A stretch of 64,000 nt of DNA from Toxonevra muliebris (taxonomy: Eukaryota; Arthropoda; Insecta; Diptera; Pallopteridae), in NCBI GenBank assembly GCA_963691655.1, contig OY829328.1, positions 77,628,400-77,692,399 on the forward strand, written 5' to 3'. A program made the translations under genes and the position numbers. The notes under the pieces are model-generated. The model was not told the DNA's origin. It did not search any database and saw nothing but the letters and a program-made list of their open reading frames with translations. Positions 13,692-25,400 of the stretch are shown in pieces (position 1 is the first letter of the stretch; the number at the start of each line of letters is the position of its first letter).

Positions 13692-13976
13692 TTGTTAAGT
13701 TCGATTAATTTTAGTATCTCTGAGCAGTGTGTGAATCTGTGGTTCTCAAATGTTGCTTCTCTCAATTTTGCCTCAAAGAGTTTCGGGAAAGCTACGCTCG
13801 ATCTCTACTATTTTACAAGGATTAATTCTCTTCAGCAAACTGTACGTCAATTCCCATACCTTCAGTTACTTGACATAAAAGTGATGGAAATTTGCTATCA
13901 AAGAAGGTGGAATGATCATATGATTATAGATTATCTCAAAGCATTATCACGAAACCTTTTTTTTTTTATTAAATGA
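13692..13976 (+). pseudogene. Second, inverted fragment of the same repeat-family protein
   Basis: The plus-strand frame ends with LLDIKVMEICYQRRWNDHM, then IIDYLKAL, which aligns with DIKIKETRYQGGWNKHV and ADFCW of the minus-strand fragment next door. The part before this is poorly matched and probably frameshifted. The two fragments therefore lie head to head. It is a decayed copy with no expected product. Confidence 0.45.
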
Positions 13977-14919
13977 AGGTCATAAAAACGGTTAGCAAAA
14001 ATGAAAGATAATTACTATTGATTTACTATAATGCCATCAACTGGCAATTTAGATCTATTTTCTCGGAACATATTAATCATATGGCCAGTGTATTTTACAA
14101 AACAAAAATACACTAGAATGCAGCAACAAAATATAAAAGGTTAATGTGTTTTCATGTCAAAGAAAAGTGTTGAATTTTTTCACATTTTTTTTTTCGTTTT
14201 TTATTTTTTTATTTCATAAATAAAACTTTTTTTTTATAATAATAATTATTGTATAGTAATAGATTTTGATAAATGACATAAATAGTGCATTATAAATGAA
14301 TGAATAAAATCCACAAGATAATAACAAATATACGTATATAAATATTAAAAAATAAAACAATTTTTTTGTTTTTTTTTCGTTTATCGTATAACTTGAAGAT
14401 ATTTATAATAAATAACTACAATGTTAGACATACATATAATAATATTCAATATGTTTATCACTAATAGAAAAAGAAAGAAAAATTGTATTTTGATTGCTTT
14501 TTTACAGTAGAGTAACTTCTTAAATATATACTAGTTAAAGCAAATGTTTTGCATGCAAATTATGCTCAGTTTCATATAATAACCATAATATCATCATAGT
14601 AAATTGATATCATTGAATGAATACCTAGTGACTGTATTAATTAATGGCTTAGTTGATTATGGATTGTGTTTGAAGACAGTCTATGGCCACAAATGTAATT
14701 ACAATAGTTAGTTCTTGGATTGTGTGTTAACTGGTTTAATTTTACATATCCATACATACATATGTATGTATATTTGTAAGATTAGTTCGTAATTGTATTG
14801 GTAAATGATAATTTGATTAACTGCTCAGCAATGCGATATTTGTTGTTCTAAAAGAGAGAAGTTATAGTTATTCGAAAATTGTTATACTATAATAATTTTT
14901 ATATGCAAATAAAAATTAA

Positions 14920-17900
14920 TTAATTAATACAAACATTTAAAATATATTCAAGTATTCCCGTTTCATAAACATCGAACCACACCAATTCCTTTGGTTCTAA
15001 TTGTTGTAGCAAACATTGCTGTAGAACTTCAATCGCATCAAATACAAACGCTTCATTAACATTTTCACAACGTTCCACATTTATACGCCTAATATGTGCA
15101 CATTTACGCAATATCACCAGCAATCCAACATTTGTAATTGCCCGACAACTTTTAATATCGATTTCCATTAAATTTTCCAGCTCGGCAAACTCACATAGGC
15201 ACTCATCGTTAAGGCTATCATTGAAGGGGCAAATTAAATGCCGCAACTGTTTAAGGCGCGCTATCAAGACGGCACGCTCATAGGTAATACAATTTCTAGC
15301 CAATATCTCAAGGTATTCAAGCGTTTGTGTTGTTCGATGTTCGGCTAAGGCAGCGAAAAGTTCATCACGTACCGTGGTAAACGAATGCACTTCAAGGCGT
15401 TTCAGATTTCCCAAATATGCCACACATTCATAGTGTACATCTTTGTGGCATGATATTTTTAACACTTGCAGTTTAATGCAATGTTTTACCATTTCGTTGT
15501 ATGCATTTGTTGTGAGCATTTTACAATGGCGAATATCAAGCGATTTGAGTTCTTTGAGTGATTTACAGATGCTGATGAAGTGTGCATTTTGTAGATTCTC
15601 ACAACCGTACAGACTGAGCTCGCGCAGATCCGTGAGTTTATCTAGGTTTTTTCCTGTAGAAATAGTAAAAAAAAAAATACAACTTTAGGCTAATGCATTT
15701 TTAGCCAATTTAATTTTTTCGGGTTGATTCTTTAAACCTCTAAGGTAAGTGTGGACAATTTCACATCTCTATCTCTTCAGGATTATCAAGGGTCATGGGT
15801 TAAGGAAAAGGAATTGATAGAAACGATTTTTGGTAGATCAGTTTATATTTTTGGGTTTGGTGTGAGAGTAAAATACTATGAATGTGCGCTGTAAGGATTT
15901 CAATTGATCAATCCGACTTCTTAACAGGTATGAAATTTGCAAATTTCAAATTGTACCTAATTTCCAAAAAAAAATTGTACTTAAATGAGCATGAATGCAC
16001 CTAAAATAATATGCTTCATTGGTTCATCGCTGTTGTAAGAAATTCAATTTTCATTTAAAAGTTAACAATTAAAAAAAGTAAACAAAACATGAAAACGATA
16101 TTCTTTATATATAAATTAGGTTAAATTATTGCAGCACATATACAGGGAGTCAAAAAAATTTTTCATTAAAAATTACATTTTTGAGCACGACAAATCGGAA
16201 ACTAAGAGGGGAAAAGTTTTTAGTCATCCAGATGAATACAAGGGGAAACAAATTTTTAAATCTGATAATATTGGTCATGAAAGTTCCGGAATTTTTATCA
16301 TAATTTTTTATTTTTCAAAAATGTGCAGCCAAACCTCAGAGCTCTGTTATTACTGTTTTTAAAAGGAAGCATACATACTGTAAAAATAATTTTTAAATTT
16401 TTTCTAAAATTCAAAAATCTTCTAATGACTTTTACTCTTCTTTGGCACCAATAAACTTTATTCGATTTGGAAAATCATTTTTGCAATATTTTTCCCTTTA
16501 TAAACAGCAATATCAGAGTTGTGAGCTTTAAATTTAACCAATATAGTACAGTAATTAAGGGTTAAATTTATTTTGGCCAATGACAAATTGTACCTAAAAC
16601 GTACTAATTGTACCTAACGTATCTTGTAGTTCGAAAAAATCGGGAAAAGGTACAATTGTATCTACTTTTTCATCACTGCTTCTTATGCCTTATATCAAAT
16701 TCAATCACATTCCACAACCTGTTGGCAATTCCATATAAGATATTTTCTCTTTCTCTCTCTTTGACATGAAATACGACATAGTGAAAACCACAAATTAGTT
16801 CGGATTGTGTGAAATTAAAATTCACTTAATGTGGTGCGCTCGTAGGATTTCAATTGACCGATCACACTCGAGGTGAAATTATATATAGTGATAGCAAGAT
16901 AACAATTTCAACTTGGCAAAAACAACACATCTTTGTTGTATTTGTAAATGTCAAAATCAGCAGTAACTCTTTATTGTTGCAGCCATAATGGCGGCATGCA
17001 GTGAATTTCAAAATGGCGAAAAAAAAGTAAACAAACAAAAGTAAATAAGCAATCAAAAGTAAACAATGATTTTGGCAGCCATTGGTATAGGCAATAAAGG
17101 AAGAAGAAGAATGAGTTGTTGCTAACTTCGCCTTATAGAAATTCACTTTGGAGCAACGCTTTGAGAGAGATTAGACAGAAGCAGAGCTTTATGTTTTTAG
17201 TATATTTTCTCTTATTATCAATCTCTCTCTCTCTCGTTCTTTTTGATTACATTTTCTCATATGAACAAAACTGTTGCTGCCTGTAAAAGAGGCCTAAGTG
17301 GGTTTGGCGTGAAATATAACCTCAAATTTCAAGGACAGAAACCAGTAAAAGCCGAAGAGAAAGTTTCGGAGCACAAGATGAGCCCGTGAATCTAAAAAGC
17401 AAAAAGCGAGGTGATCTCAAGTCTGGAGTTGCAAACGTGTGCCTGCCTCCTCCACAGCTGCGAGGGCCAGGAGAACAAGTTTATGTTGCTTACTCGGGCA
17501 CAAAATAGACTCCCTAAACAAAATCAAAGTAGAGAGGTCATAGTAAGGAAAGCGCTTTTCAGCAAAGAGATACCGTAACACGGAAACGAATCCATCCTCT
17601 GGTTTGGAGGTAGAATAAATTTTCTTCGGTAGGTTGCATAGGTCAAAACTCTCATGCAGGCCGTTAACCCAAGAGCTGGCTTCAGGCTTGTCTGAAACTT
17701 TACTAATATCAACATTATTCTCTCGGACTTGTCTCTTAATAAGTAAGAAAAATTATTTAAGATGGCTTCTTAAAAAAAAAAATGCTGCGTAATAAACTTA
17801 CACCGTCTTTAAAAATTAAACCCATTCACCTCCTAGAAACAACCTCGTGTTACATTCTTTCAAACACTAACCTGTTAGTTCGTAACTCCATTTCAGCATC

Positions 17901-19087
17901 AATATCTTAAGATTCGGCAAATTTCTCAGCGTCAAAACGGCACTATCATTCAATGCGAAATTATGTAATTGTAAATCCGTAATCGCATTCATCTTCTCTA
18001 GCAATTTCAATAAACTGCTCGATTCAATATTATTGCAATTGAAATTAACGCTCTTTACATTCGGGCTGAAAGCGCCAATAAATTCTATACGATCCTGATA
18101 GTTATACGGCACGGTACCAATCATTCTTTCGATATTATTGCCAGCCATTTCAAAGAACTCACGAATATCCCACAGTGTCATACCGATGAGTTTATTCATT
18201 TCAAAAACTTTATGTTCCCATTTGCAACAACGTCTGAATATGCCCCGAAAACGTTCACAGACACGTGCAAACCGTACTTGATCACGTAATTGTAATTTCT
18301 TGCAAATAACCTCAAGGCAATCGTCATTTAGCTGTAATATATTAGATAAGCGTTTATTATTATTATCACTACCCAACGGGCCATCATCATCGTTAAGATC
18401 TATGAGATCTATATTGGCAGCAGCGTTAGCGGATACATCGACATAAAAACCACTGGCACCACCATATTCAGCTTCAGGTTGTTCCCAGCTATCGCATGCT
18501 TTAGCAAATATACGTTTCTTTTGCATGACATGATTGGTTCTTTGTAGCACACTAAATAGATTGAAATTAATTAATTACATACAAATATAATATAGAATGC
18601 ACATTTACTTGGCAGCAACAACAGGATCAGCAAAATTCACGAAACCCACTTGGGTATCACTGATTTCCCCAGAGCATTTGTTATCCGTAAATAAACGTAA
18701 CCTTAGGACATCACCAAATTGTGAAAAATAGTTGTAAGCTTCTTGAGTTGTAACCTATGGATTTTGGTGAGTGTGCGTTAGTCATAGAACAAAATAAAAT
18801 GTAATTTCATGACAATATAAAATACTGCAAACTAGAAAAACAAAAAAACCCCTATTCCACTCCCAGCTCTTTACGAAAAAGAAGTACTCACTTTCTTTGG
18901 TATTTGATAAACAAATATGTTATAGACTAGTAAATCATCCTCTGTGTACGCTTTATTGTCTAAAAAATAGTAATTAGCTTTGTCTGCAATTGACAACAGG
19001 AAGGCAAAGTGTTAATTAATTAATTGTGCATCTAATTTCTAGTTGCGCATATCAATAATAAAATCAAATACTTTTTGAGGAATCCAT
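14920..19087 (-). CDS. RRM + F-box + leucine-rich-repeat protein (5 exons)
   Basis: Exons are 19087-19072, 18983-18892, 18754-18609, 18551-17872 and 15653-14920. All introns are GT-AG and phases agree, giving 555 aa. Residues about 20-95 form an RRM-like fold: LLVYNIFVYQIP resembles RNP2, and DTQVGFVNFADP resembles RNP1. An acidic linker rich in Asp and Asn follows (about 125-150). The F-box is at about 153-190, with LQLNDDCLEVICKKL and ARVCERFRGIF. Leucine-rich repeats of the Cys-containing FBXL type run from about 260 to the end, e.g. LRELSLYGCENLQ and LKSLDIRHCKML. F-box/LRR proteins are substrate receptors of SCF ubiquitin ligases; the RRM suggests an RNA or RNP link, which is inference. 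Intron 4 (2218 bp) contains a hAT MITE. The very short first exon (16 nt, MDSSK) is the least certain part. The next gene upstream is a diverged relative. Confidence 0.85.
15925..16678. mobile_element. hAT-like MITE in intron 4 of the RRM/F-box gene (754 bp)
   Basis: The left end CAGGTATGAAA and the complement of the right end, CAGTGATGAAA, match imperfectly. The subterminal AATTGTACCT blocks occur in inverse orientation at both ends and are repeated inside (near 15956, 16592 and 16608). Flanks are CTTCTTAA (15917-15924) and CTTCTTAT (16679-16686), a 7 of 8 match, as expected for a hAT 8-bp target duplication. No transposase is encoded; the longest frame is an unrecognised 77-codon one. Confidence 0.7.
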
Positions 19088-20900
19088 TTATGTAGCTTTG
19101 TGTGATTGTTACAGTCTCATCTTTAAATGCTAATGAACTTTACACGCGAATTGAGTATTTTTGATAACAATTGCTGCGATTACGAAAATTAATTATTAAA
19201 TTTCCAAAACAATTTCAACAATTTCTATATAAAAAAATCTTATTGATAGAGTTCTTGGCTGACATAAACTATTTATCGGCGTTTGTATTTGTCAATGGCA
19301 ATACGCTGCATGCAGGGTTGCATTAGTTGAAAAATGCTATTGTGCGTTACACCAAGCAAGCGCCCTTGCGCCATTTGTGCAGTGTAGCGGTACTACTTAA
19401 AATGGGGAATATAATGTGAAACGGAAACGTGAAGTAACTCAGGCGTGTAATATCCGAAACGCTAGAATATGTCAAAAGTAAATCCATGTATTTTAATTGA
19501 GTTTAATTACAATGTGACATCGCTGCCGCTGAAGTTAAATATCAAGCGCAAAGAAAAAACTTTTCAACTTTATAGCGGCTCAAGGATAACAGCTGGTTGC
19601 CAAAAAAAATAAAGAATATGGACGAAAGTCTCTGGTTTCATATATCATTGTCGGCAACGTTAGCAGAATCAGATATGGCAAATTCAGTACATTCAAGTAC
19701 TATGTTTGATCGCAGACGATACTTAAACTCCAGCTGCCCGGCTTTTTTGCAAAAATGTGATATTCACATGAAATTATACAAAAAATTCATTGCTTTTAAC
19801 TTGAAAGTTCGCAACACTAATTACATACATACTTTTTAGTTGCGAGATTTTTTACAAACTTGTTTCTACTTTCAAATTTGTCACACTGACTTACGGAAAA
19901 TTGTTTGGCCAATTAAATGTTCACAAATGATAGATACTGAAAAATGCTAGGGTCCTGCGTACAACTTTTTTTAAATCTGCTAGCAGAGTTTCTCGAATTT
20001 GCGATTTTTAGATTTTTCTTTTTTTTCAAAATGGACCGGTAATCGCTAGAGCTGAAATATTTTGGGAATCGTCATAAAATAAACTGAAGTTCATTTTTGA
20101 AGGTGTACAACAACTTTATTTGGGATGAGACTTTTTTACTCTCAATACCACTTTTTTTTTGCAACTTTTTGAAATTTATCAACGGCCATCAGTACATCAG
20201 TATCAACACGTAAACTAAGCCAAGTCTGTAAATTCGTATCCATCCAAAAATGGTGACTTCAGAGACGAAGAGATATTAGTTTATAATAGTTCAAAATGTT
20301 CGGTCGTCGCTAATACGCTAATAGCAAATGAAAAGAAGTTTTTGAAGAAAAACCAAGTGTACCCTAGCACACCTGAGATCCTTCTGAAGTCGCATCATAA
20401 AATCGCTATATGATTCTTTTTCGCATATTGATTCTTCTTGAACATCCATTTCTATATACTCATCGAACTCAGTTTGACTAAATATGTACAATACCCATCT
20501 GATTAACTGAAGGTTTTTTCTCTCAAATGATTTGTGTTGAATGAATGTGCAAAGAGGGCATATTGTTAGTATTACATATTAAGGGTTTCCCTTCAGCGAT
20601 GCACGATAAATTTCCTTTTCTTCACTGAAATAATGTACATGCTGCTTATTTCATCTATGTAATACATATGGAAAATGTAAATATAAAGCAAAAAACCAGG
20701 GCTATGTAATTGGCGTTTATTGAGCATTAATTTGAAAAATTAGAGTATAGGTACTTAGTGACTAACCAGGGTGCTTAATTAATAACTTTGTTTTAATGTG
20801 TAACCATGTACAATTTTATTTTAATTGCTTGCTTTGTATATTTTGTTATTGTATTTTTCCTTGGTTGTTATTTCTATTCTCATATATTCGGGAATGTGCG
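19088..20900. other. 5' flank of the RRM/F-box gene; no other gene seen
   Basis: The 5' UTR and promoter of the minus-strand RRM/F-box gene should lie in the first few hundred bases. Beyond that the sequence is non-coding, with an 80-codon plus-strand frame at 19597 that has no recognisable similarity. Confidence 0.4.
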
Positions 20901-20903
20901 TTA

Positions 20904-21721
20904 AAGGCCGTTCAGACGATCAAACATGCTCCAAGACCGCAGGGCGTCTCACGTCAAATTTCATTTTGTGGACTCAAAAACGGAGGCCCTCGAGCATGCT
21001 CGAAGAAAATCAAAAGATTTTGATTTTCGCCAAAGTCTCGAAGACATACTCGACTGTGAAAACGCATGTCGGTCTACCTTTTTGAATTTCTACATTTCGA
21101 AGCAAAAGTTTTTACGCAAAATAAAAAATTTATTGAACGATTTTATTGAAATATATAAAACATTGCCTGAGTTATGGGAAATAAATAGGGAAATTTACAA
21201 AAACAAACTATTAAGAAATAAAGCAAAATTACAAAAACTAAAGCAAATAGAATGGGGAAATTTTATTTATTGCAACTGCTGCAGCGAATCCCCGCGCCAC
21301 TGCGTATTGCGTCTATGACGGCTAAGCGCCTGGTTATATTGGTGCTCGGTGTTCGACGAACACAAAAAATTTTCTCCTGTGCTCAGTCAAGATGGTTACA
21401 CCCAGCTCGTTGCAGAGTAGTTTTTTTTTGTCAAAATACACTCGTTTGTTTAATACTATTTTATATGTAATGATACTGTTTTGCAAAATAACTCGTTGCC
21501 ACCCTGAATACTCGGCGTGCTCGGTGTACAATACACCGAGCATATCGTGTGAGAGTGAGTAAAGACTCTCTCTTTGTGTTCGGTGCAACAACAATTTCAT
21601 TGTGTTCGCCGAGCATACTCGCAATATAACCACGGCCTAACGAATTATGACGGTCTCACAGTAATCTCTCATTTTTTCATGGTAGATGTCTTCGAGCATG
21701 CTTGACCGTCTAAATCGTCTT
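20904..21721. mobile_element. PIF/Harbinger-like element remnant (818 bp)
   Basis: Terminal inverted repeats match: the left end reads AAGGCCGTTCAGACGATCAA then ACATGCT, and the complement of the right end reads AAGACGATTTAGACGGTCAA then GCATGCT. Both sides are flanked by the trinucleotide TTA (20901-20903 and 21722-21724), the usual Harbinger target duplication. The interior includes a MADF-type fragment, which fits because Harbinger elements encode a Myb/SANT-like (MADF) partner protein beside the transposase. No transposase domain remains, so this is an internally deleted copy. Confidence 0.7.
21090..21255 (+). pseudogene. MADF (Myb/SANT-like) domain fragment
   Basis: In the frame beginning at 20926, residues around 60-110 read LLNDFIEIYKTLPELWEI then YKNKLLRNKAK. 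This fits the start of a MADF domain (FIxLYRxxPxLWDxxxxxYKN). The rest of the domain is missing after QIEWG. It sits between the Harbinger-like inverted repeats and is most likely the remains of that element's DNA-binding accessory protein. Confidence 0.5.
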
Positions 21722-21724
21722 TTA

Positions 21725-22461
21725 GGGTGGACTGATTTTGTAACCCCTATCATTTTTCCGGTGGGTGTGGCTATTTTCTTCGATGACGTGTTTTGCTTCC
21801 AACTTAGGTTAGCTTGTTGCTTCTATTTTGTCGCGCATCGTTTGCATCCGTTCATGTTCGTAATGAGTACCGCATATCTCGTGTATTAATTTTAAGCAGC
21901 CCGTAGATCATAGAGCACAGAGGAGATTTTCATATTTTAAAGAGTGGTATCACTGTAAGTGAGGTGTAATTTTGCAAAACATATGAAATCGAGTGTCAGC
22001 TGCTAAGAATCAGCTGAGATCGATGGCGGCCATCTTTGTACCGAGGTAGAGCAAAAATGTGGTTGTATTAGTGATGGCTCTCTTAGTGTCGTCTCATGTG
22101 CACTATGCCGTAGATGACAAAATTTTTGCTTCAATCATCGTGTACGTGTTTGACGTTTACCAACAGACGCTTCAATCATTCTCATCAAATTTTGCTCTAT
22201 CACATGATTGATAGAGAGAGCAAGCAAATCCACATCAATCAAAATCAAACAGATTTGGATTTTCTTCAATCAAGTCAACATAGTGTACATGTTACGCAAA
22301 CAGCCTTAGCTCCGTTCATGTACTTTTTCATCAAAAACTTTCAGCTTTACGTATCGTCGTGATACGATGACGATCAGCGACGATGTAGTCCACGATGTCG
22401 TTCGGCGAATAGCAACCTAAATTAGTTTTTTCTACTTCACCAGAGTAAATTCGAATTTGTT
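21725..22461. other. Between Harbinger remnant and the two-F-box gene; nothing identified
   Basis: Short plus-strand open frames occur but none resembles a known protein. The end near 22461 should include the 3' UTR of the minus-strand F-box gene. Confidence 0.35.
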
Positions 22462-25400
22462 TTATTCTTCGTTATAGAAAGTTGAGTTTAACAATTGCTG
22501 ATTTAGTTGAAAGTTTTCAAATTTACCGTAAATATGAATGATGACTTCTGGTTCCGATATCATTGGGCAATTCCGTACATCTAAACTTTTTAGTTGTTTA
22601 AGTGATTCACAGATATCTATGAAATGTTGAGATTTAATATTTCTGCAACCAGTTAGGCTTAGTTTTTTAATTGTTTTAAGTCTGTCTAGATATGCTCCTA
22701 TATATAAATTAAAAATGAAAATTAAAATTAGGTATACTATATAAAATGTTAAGATGTTTGCAAATATTCAACGGTTGTCTAATAGGGCAAATATTCAAAA
22801 AAAAAAAAACGAAAAAACGAAAATCGAGTTTTGGTAATAGTTATAAAAAGCGAATAGTTATTAAAAAGCGGCCAAATCGATTTTTCATTTTCTCAGTTAA
22901 ATATACGTTTTTAATTAGATTTTTAAGGAATTTTATTTAAATCAAAAAAGTATAGATTCATTTAAAAAGCACAATCATTTATATAACACAAGTAGATAAA
23001 AATTTTGCAAAACCAACTAATTTTGTTAAAAAAAAAAAACGGATAACCGAATAAATCGAGTCGGTTTTGTAAAATGAATCACACTATATTTCAATTATTC
23101 GTTTAACCTTACCCGTAATTATTGTATTCCATTCCAGCTCCAGAACTTCTAGTTTAGGTAATTCAGCAAACATTATTACATCATCATCATTTAACGTAGA
23201 ATAACCAAAACTTAATTCGGCCAGATTCTTCAATCGTTCATTGCCATTTGCCAATAGTTTATGAAAAAAAATTGAATTTATTTCTAGAATTTCTATTTTC
23301 TTTACGTTACAACATGATTTATTAATTGATTCTGCTATTGTTTCATTATTTCTATCATCATCATTTCCCATTGAACCGACAACAGTTTCAATAACTTCAC
23401 CAGTTACAATAAAATAGTTTTGTATATCAGTAAAAGTTACATTTTCGAAATCCCATAATAGTACTTCCTTTAATACCTTTCTGTAAAGATATTGAAAAAT
23501 ATAGTATAATCGGGGATGAACACTAACGAAATTTATTTGATCCCATTTCGGAAGTAACTTGATGATGTCCTCCAGTGAATAATCGTTAAGTTTCAATAAA
23601 GGAGGTATGCTTTCGATATGGTCGCCATTATTTTCTTCTTCTTTTTCGATACACATGGTATCCAGCCATTCTATTAGTTCTGGGTTGCTTTCTTTACTTA
23701 AGGTTTCACTATAAAAAAAAATGGATTAATTAAAAATTATGTCTAATGTTTTAGTGGCTAAGTGTGTTCATCAAGATAATAGTGTCTATCAGGACACACT
23801 TAGGCCAAATACGGCAAATACGCAAGCATCGTTTCAACAATATCTTAAGGTGTGTATCAAGTTGAGAATACTACTGTATCTAAAATATTTGAAGATCTAC
23901 TTAAATTCGTATTGCAATAAACTAAAAACCAAATTTTATAATAACGCTTTTTTTTTAAGACTAATTCATCGAACACAATAGTTGCGACAACTGTCAACAC
24001 TTAGATCGCATGTATTCTTATGGAGACAAACGCATTGCTGCCGCATCCATTGTATTCGATGCATGAAGCAATTTTTGTTCGCATTAGTCAGTGCCTTTAT
24101 ACTGAAATGTACGTAAGTATATATGTATGTAGGTGTTCATATGTCAATACTAGTTTCCTGTGGGTTGATACGTTGGCCTTAAATACGACGGATGATGGAA
24201 AACCCGTTAATGGGTACCCGCTGTCAAAATTAAAACCAGTGTGACCAACTCAGTGCTTTTCCCGTTAAATTTAGTGCTCTTTGAAAATTAAAACGCGCAA
24301 AGCGGGTTTTTTAGCGCATTTTTTCAATTTAAAAACACTTAAAGCTCCGCTAAATAATCCATTTCCTGAATAATCGTAACTACATTTTTTATCGAAACAA
24401 TGAGCAATGAACTTATTTAAAACCAATATTCAAAAAATTCTTTACTTCATATAAAAAATAATTTAAATAAAAAAAATCTTTAATATATGCACCACTTTTT
24501 TAAAACGGACCAAAAAGTATAAAATAATTTCTCCTAGCCCCATACAGATTGTCTTGAAAATATGTAATTGTGAATTTTAGTAGGTCTAAAAATATTTGCA
24601 TGATTTAAAAATACTGATTCCGCTAAACTATATTCAGAGGATTAATGGAAAGTGAGTAAATTTCGGAATTTTTTAAATAAATTTCAATCTGGCATTATTT
24701 ATTTCACAGATGGCTTAATTATTATTATTTACAAATATTTTTTTTTTTTTTTTTCAAAATTGGTATCAAAATATAACTAGAAAAAACCTCTAGATATTGA
24801 ACCAATGAGACTATGATCTCAAAATTGTTGAAATAGAGAATAAATTATTCAACTTTTATATTGATTGCTTTCATTCTCATCCACAGACAGAGATTCTTCG
24901 TTGATGACAAAATATAATTGACAAAAAGAATGGGGCAAAGGTGGAAGCGATTATCGAACCCATACGTTCTATTTTATATTTAAAAAAAAATTAAATAAAT
25001 AGATACTTACTTGGAACTGAGTAGATTATCAATGAAGTTTATCGGTAAAGAAATATCTGCTCTGTAAATTCTATTAAAACGCGTACACACTTCCCCAAAA
25101 TTTAGTTGATCTTCTGGTGCAAGTATATTTAAAATAGCCCGTAGAATGTGGTCACCAAGTTTAAGTATATGACAATTATCTTTGTCATCATCTAATCTGG
25201 AAAGCAAAAAAGTAAAATAAAATGACATAGAAAAAAGCCAAAACAAATCAAAGAGAGAGATTGATAGGACTATGAGAATGTTATTTAATTGAATTAAGGA
25301 ATTGTGGCAGATTCCGAAACGGCCGTCTGATTTGCCCGTCTCTATATACATTGTTGTTGTGATGACTACATTTGTTCATTAACCTGTTTACAGGGTGACA

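Noticed and set aside
16129..16362. 77-codon plus-strand frame in the RRM/F-box intron
   Set aside because: It falls inside the hAT MITE, shows no similarity to a transposase or other family, and codon use looks random.
23758..23803. 10-bp inverted repeat CTAAGTGTGT / ACACACTTAG in an F-box gene intron
   Set aside because: Short stem with a 26-nt loop; expected by chance at this scale and no supporting context for an RNA.
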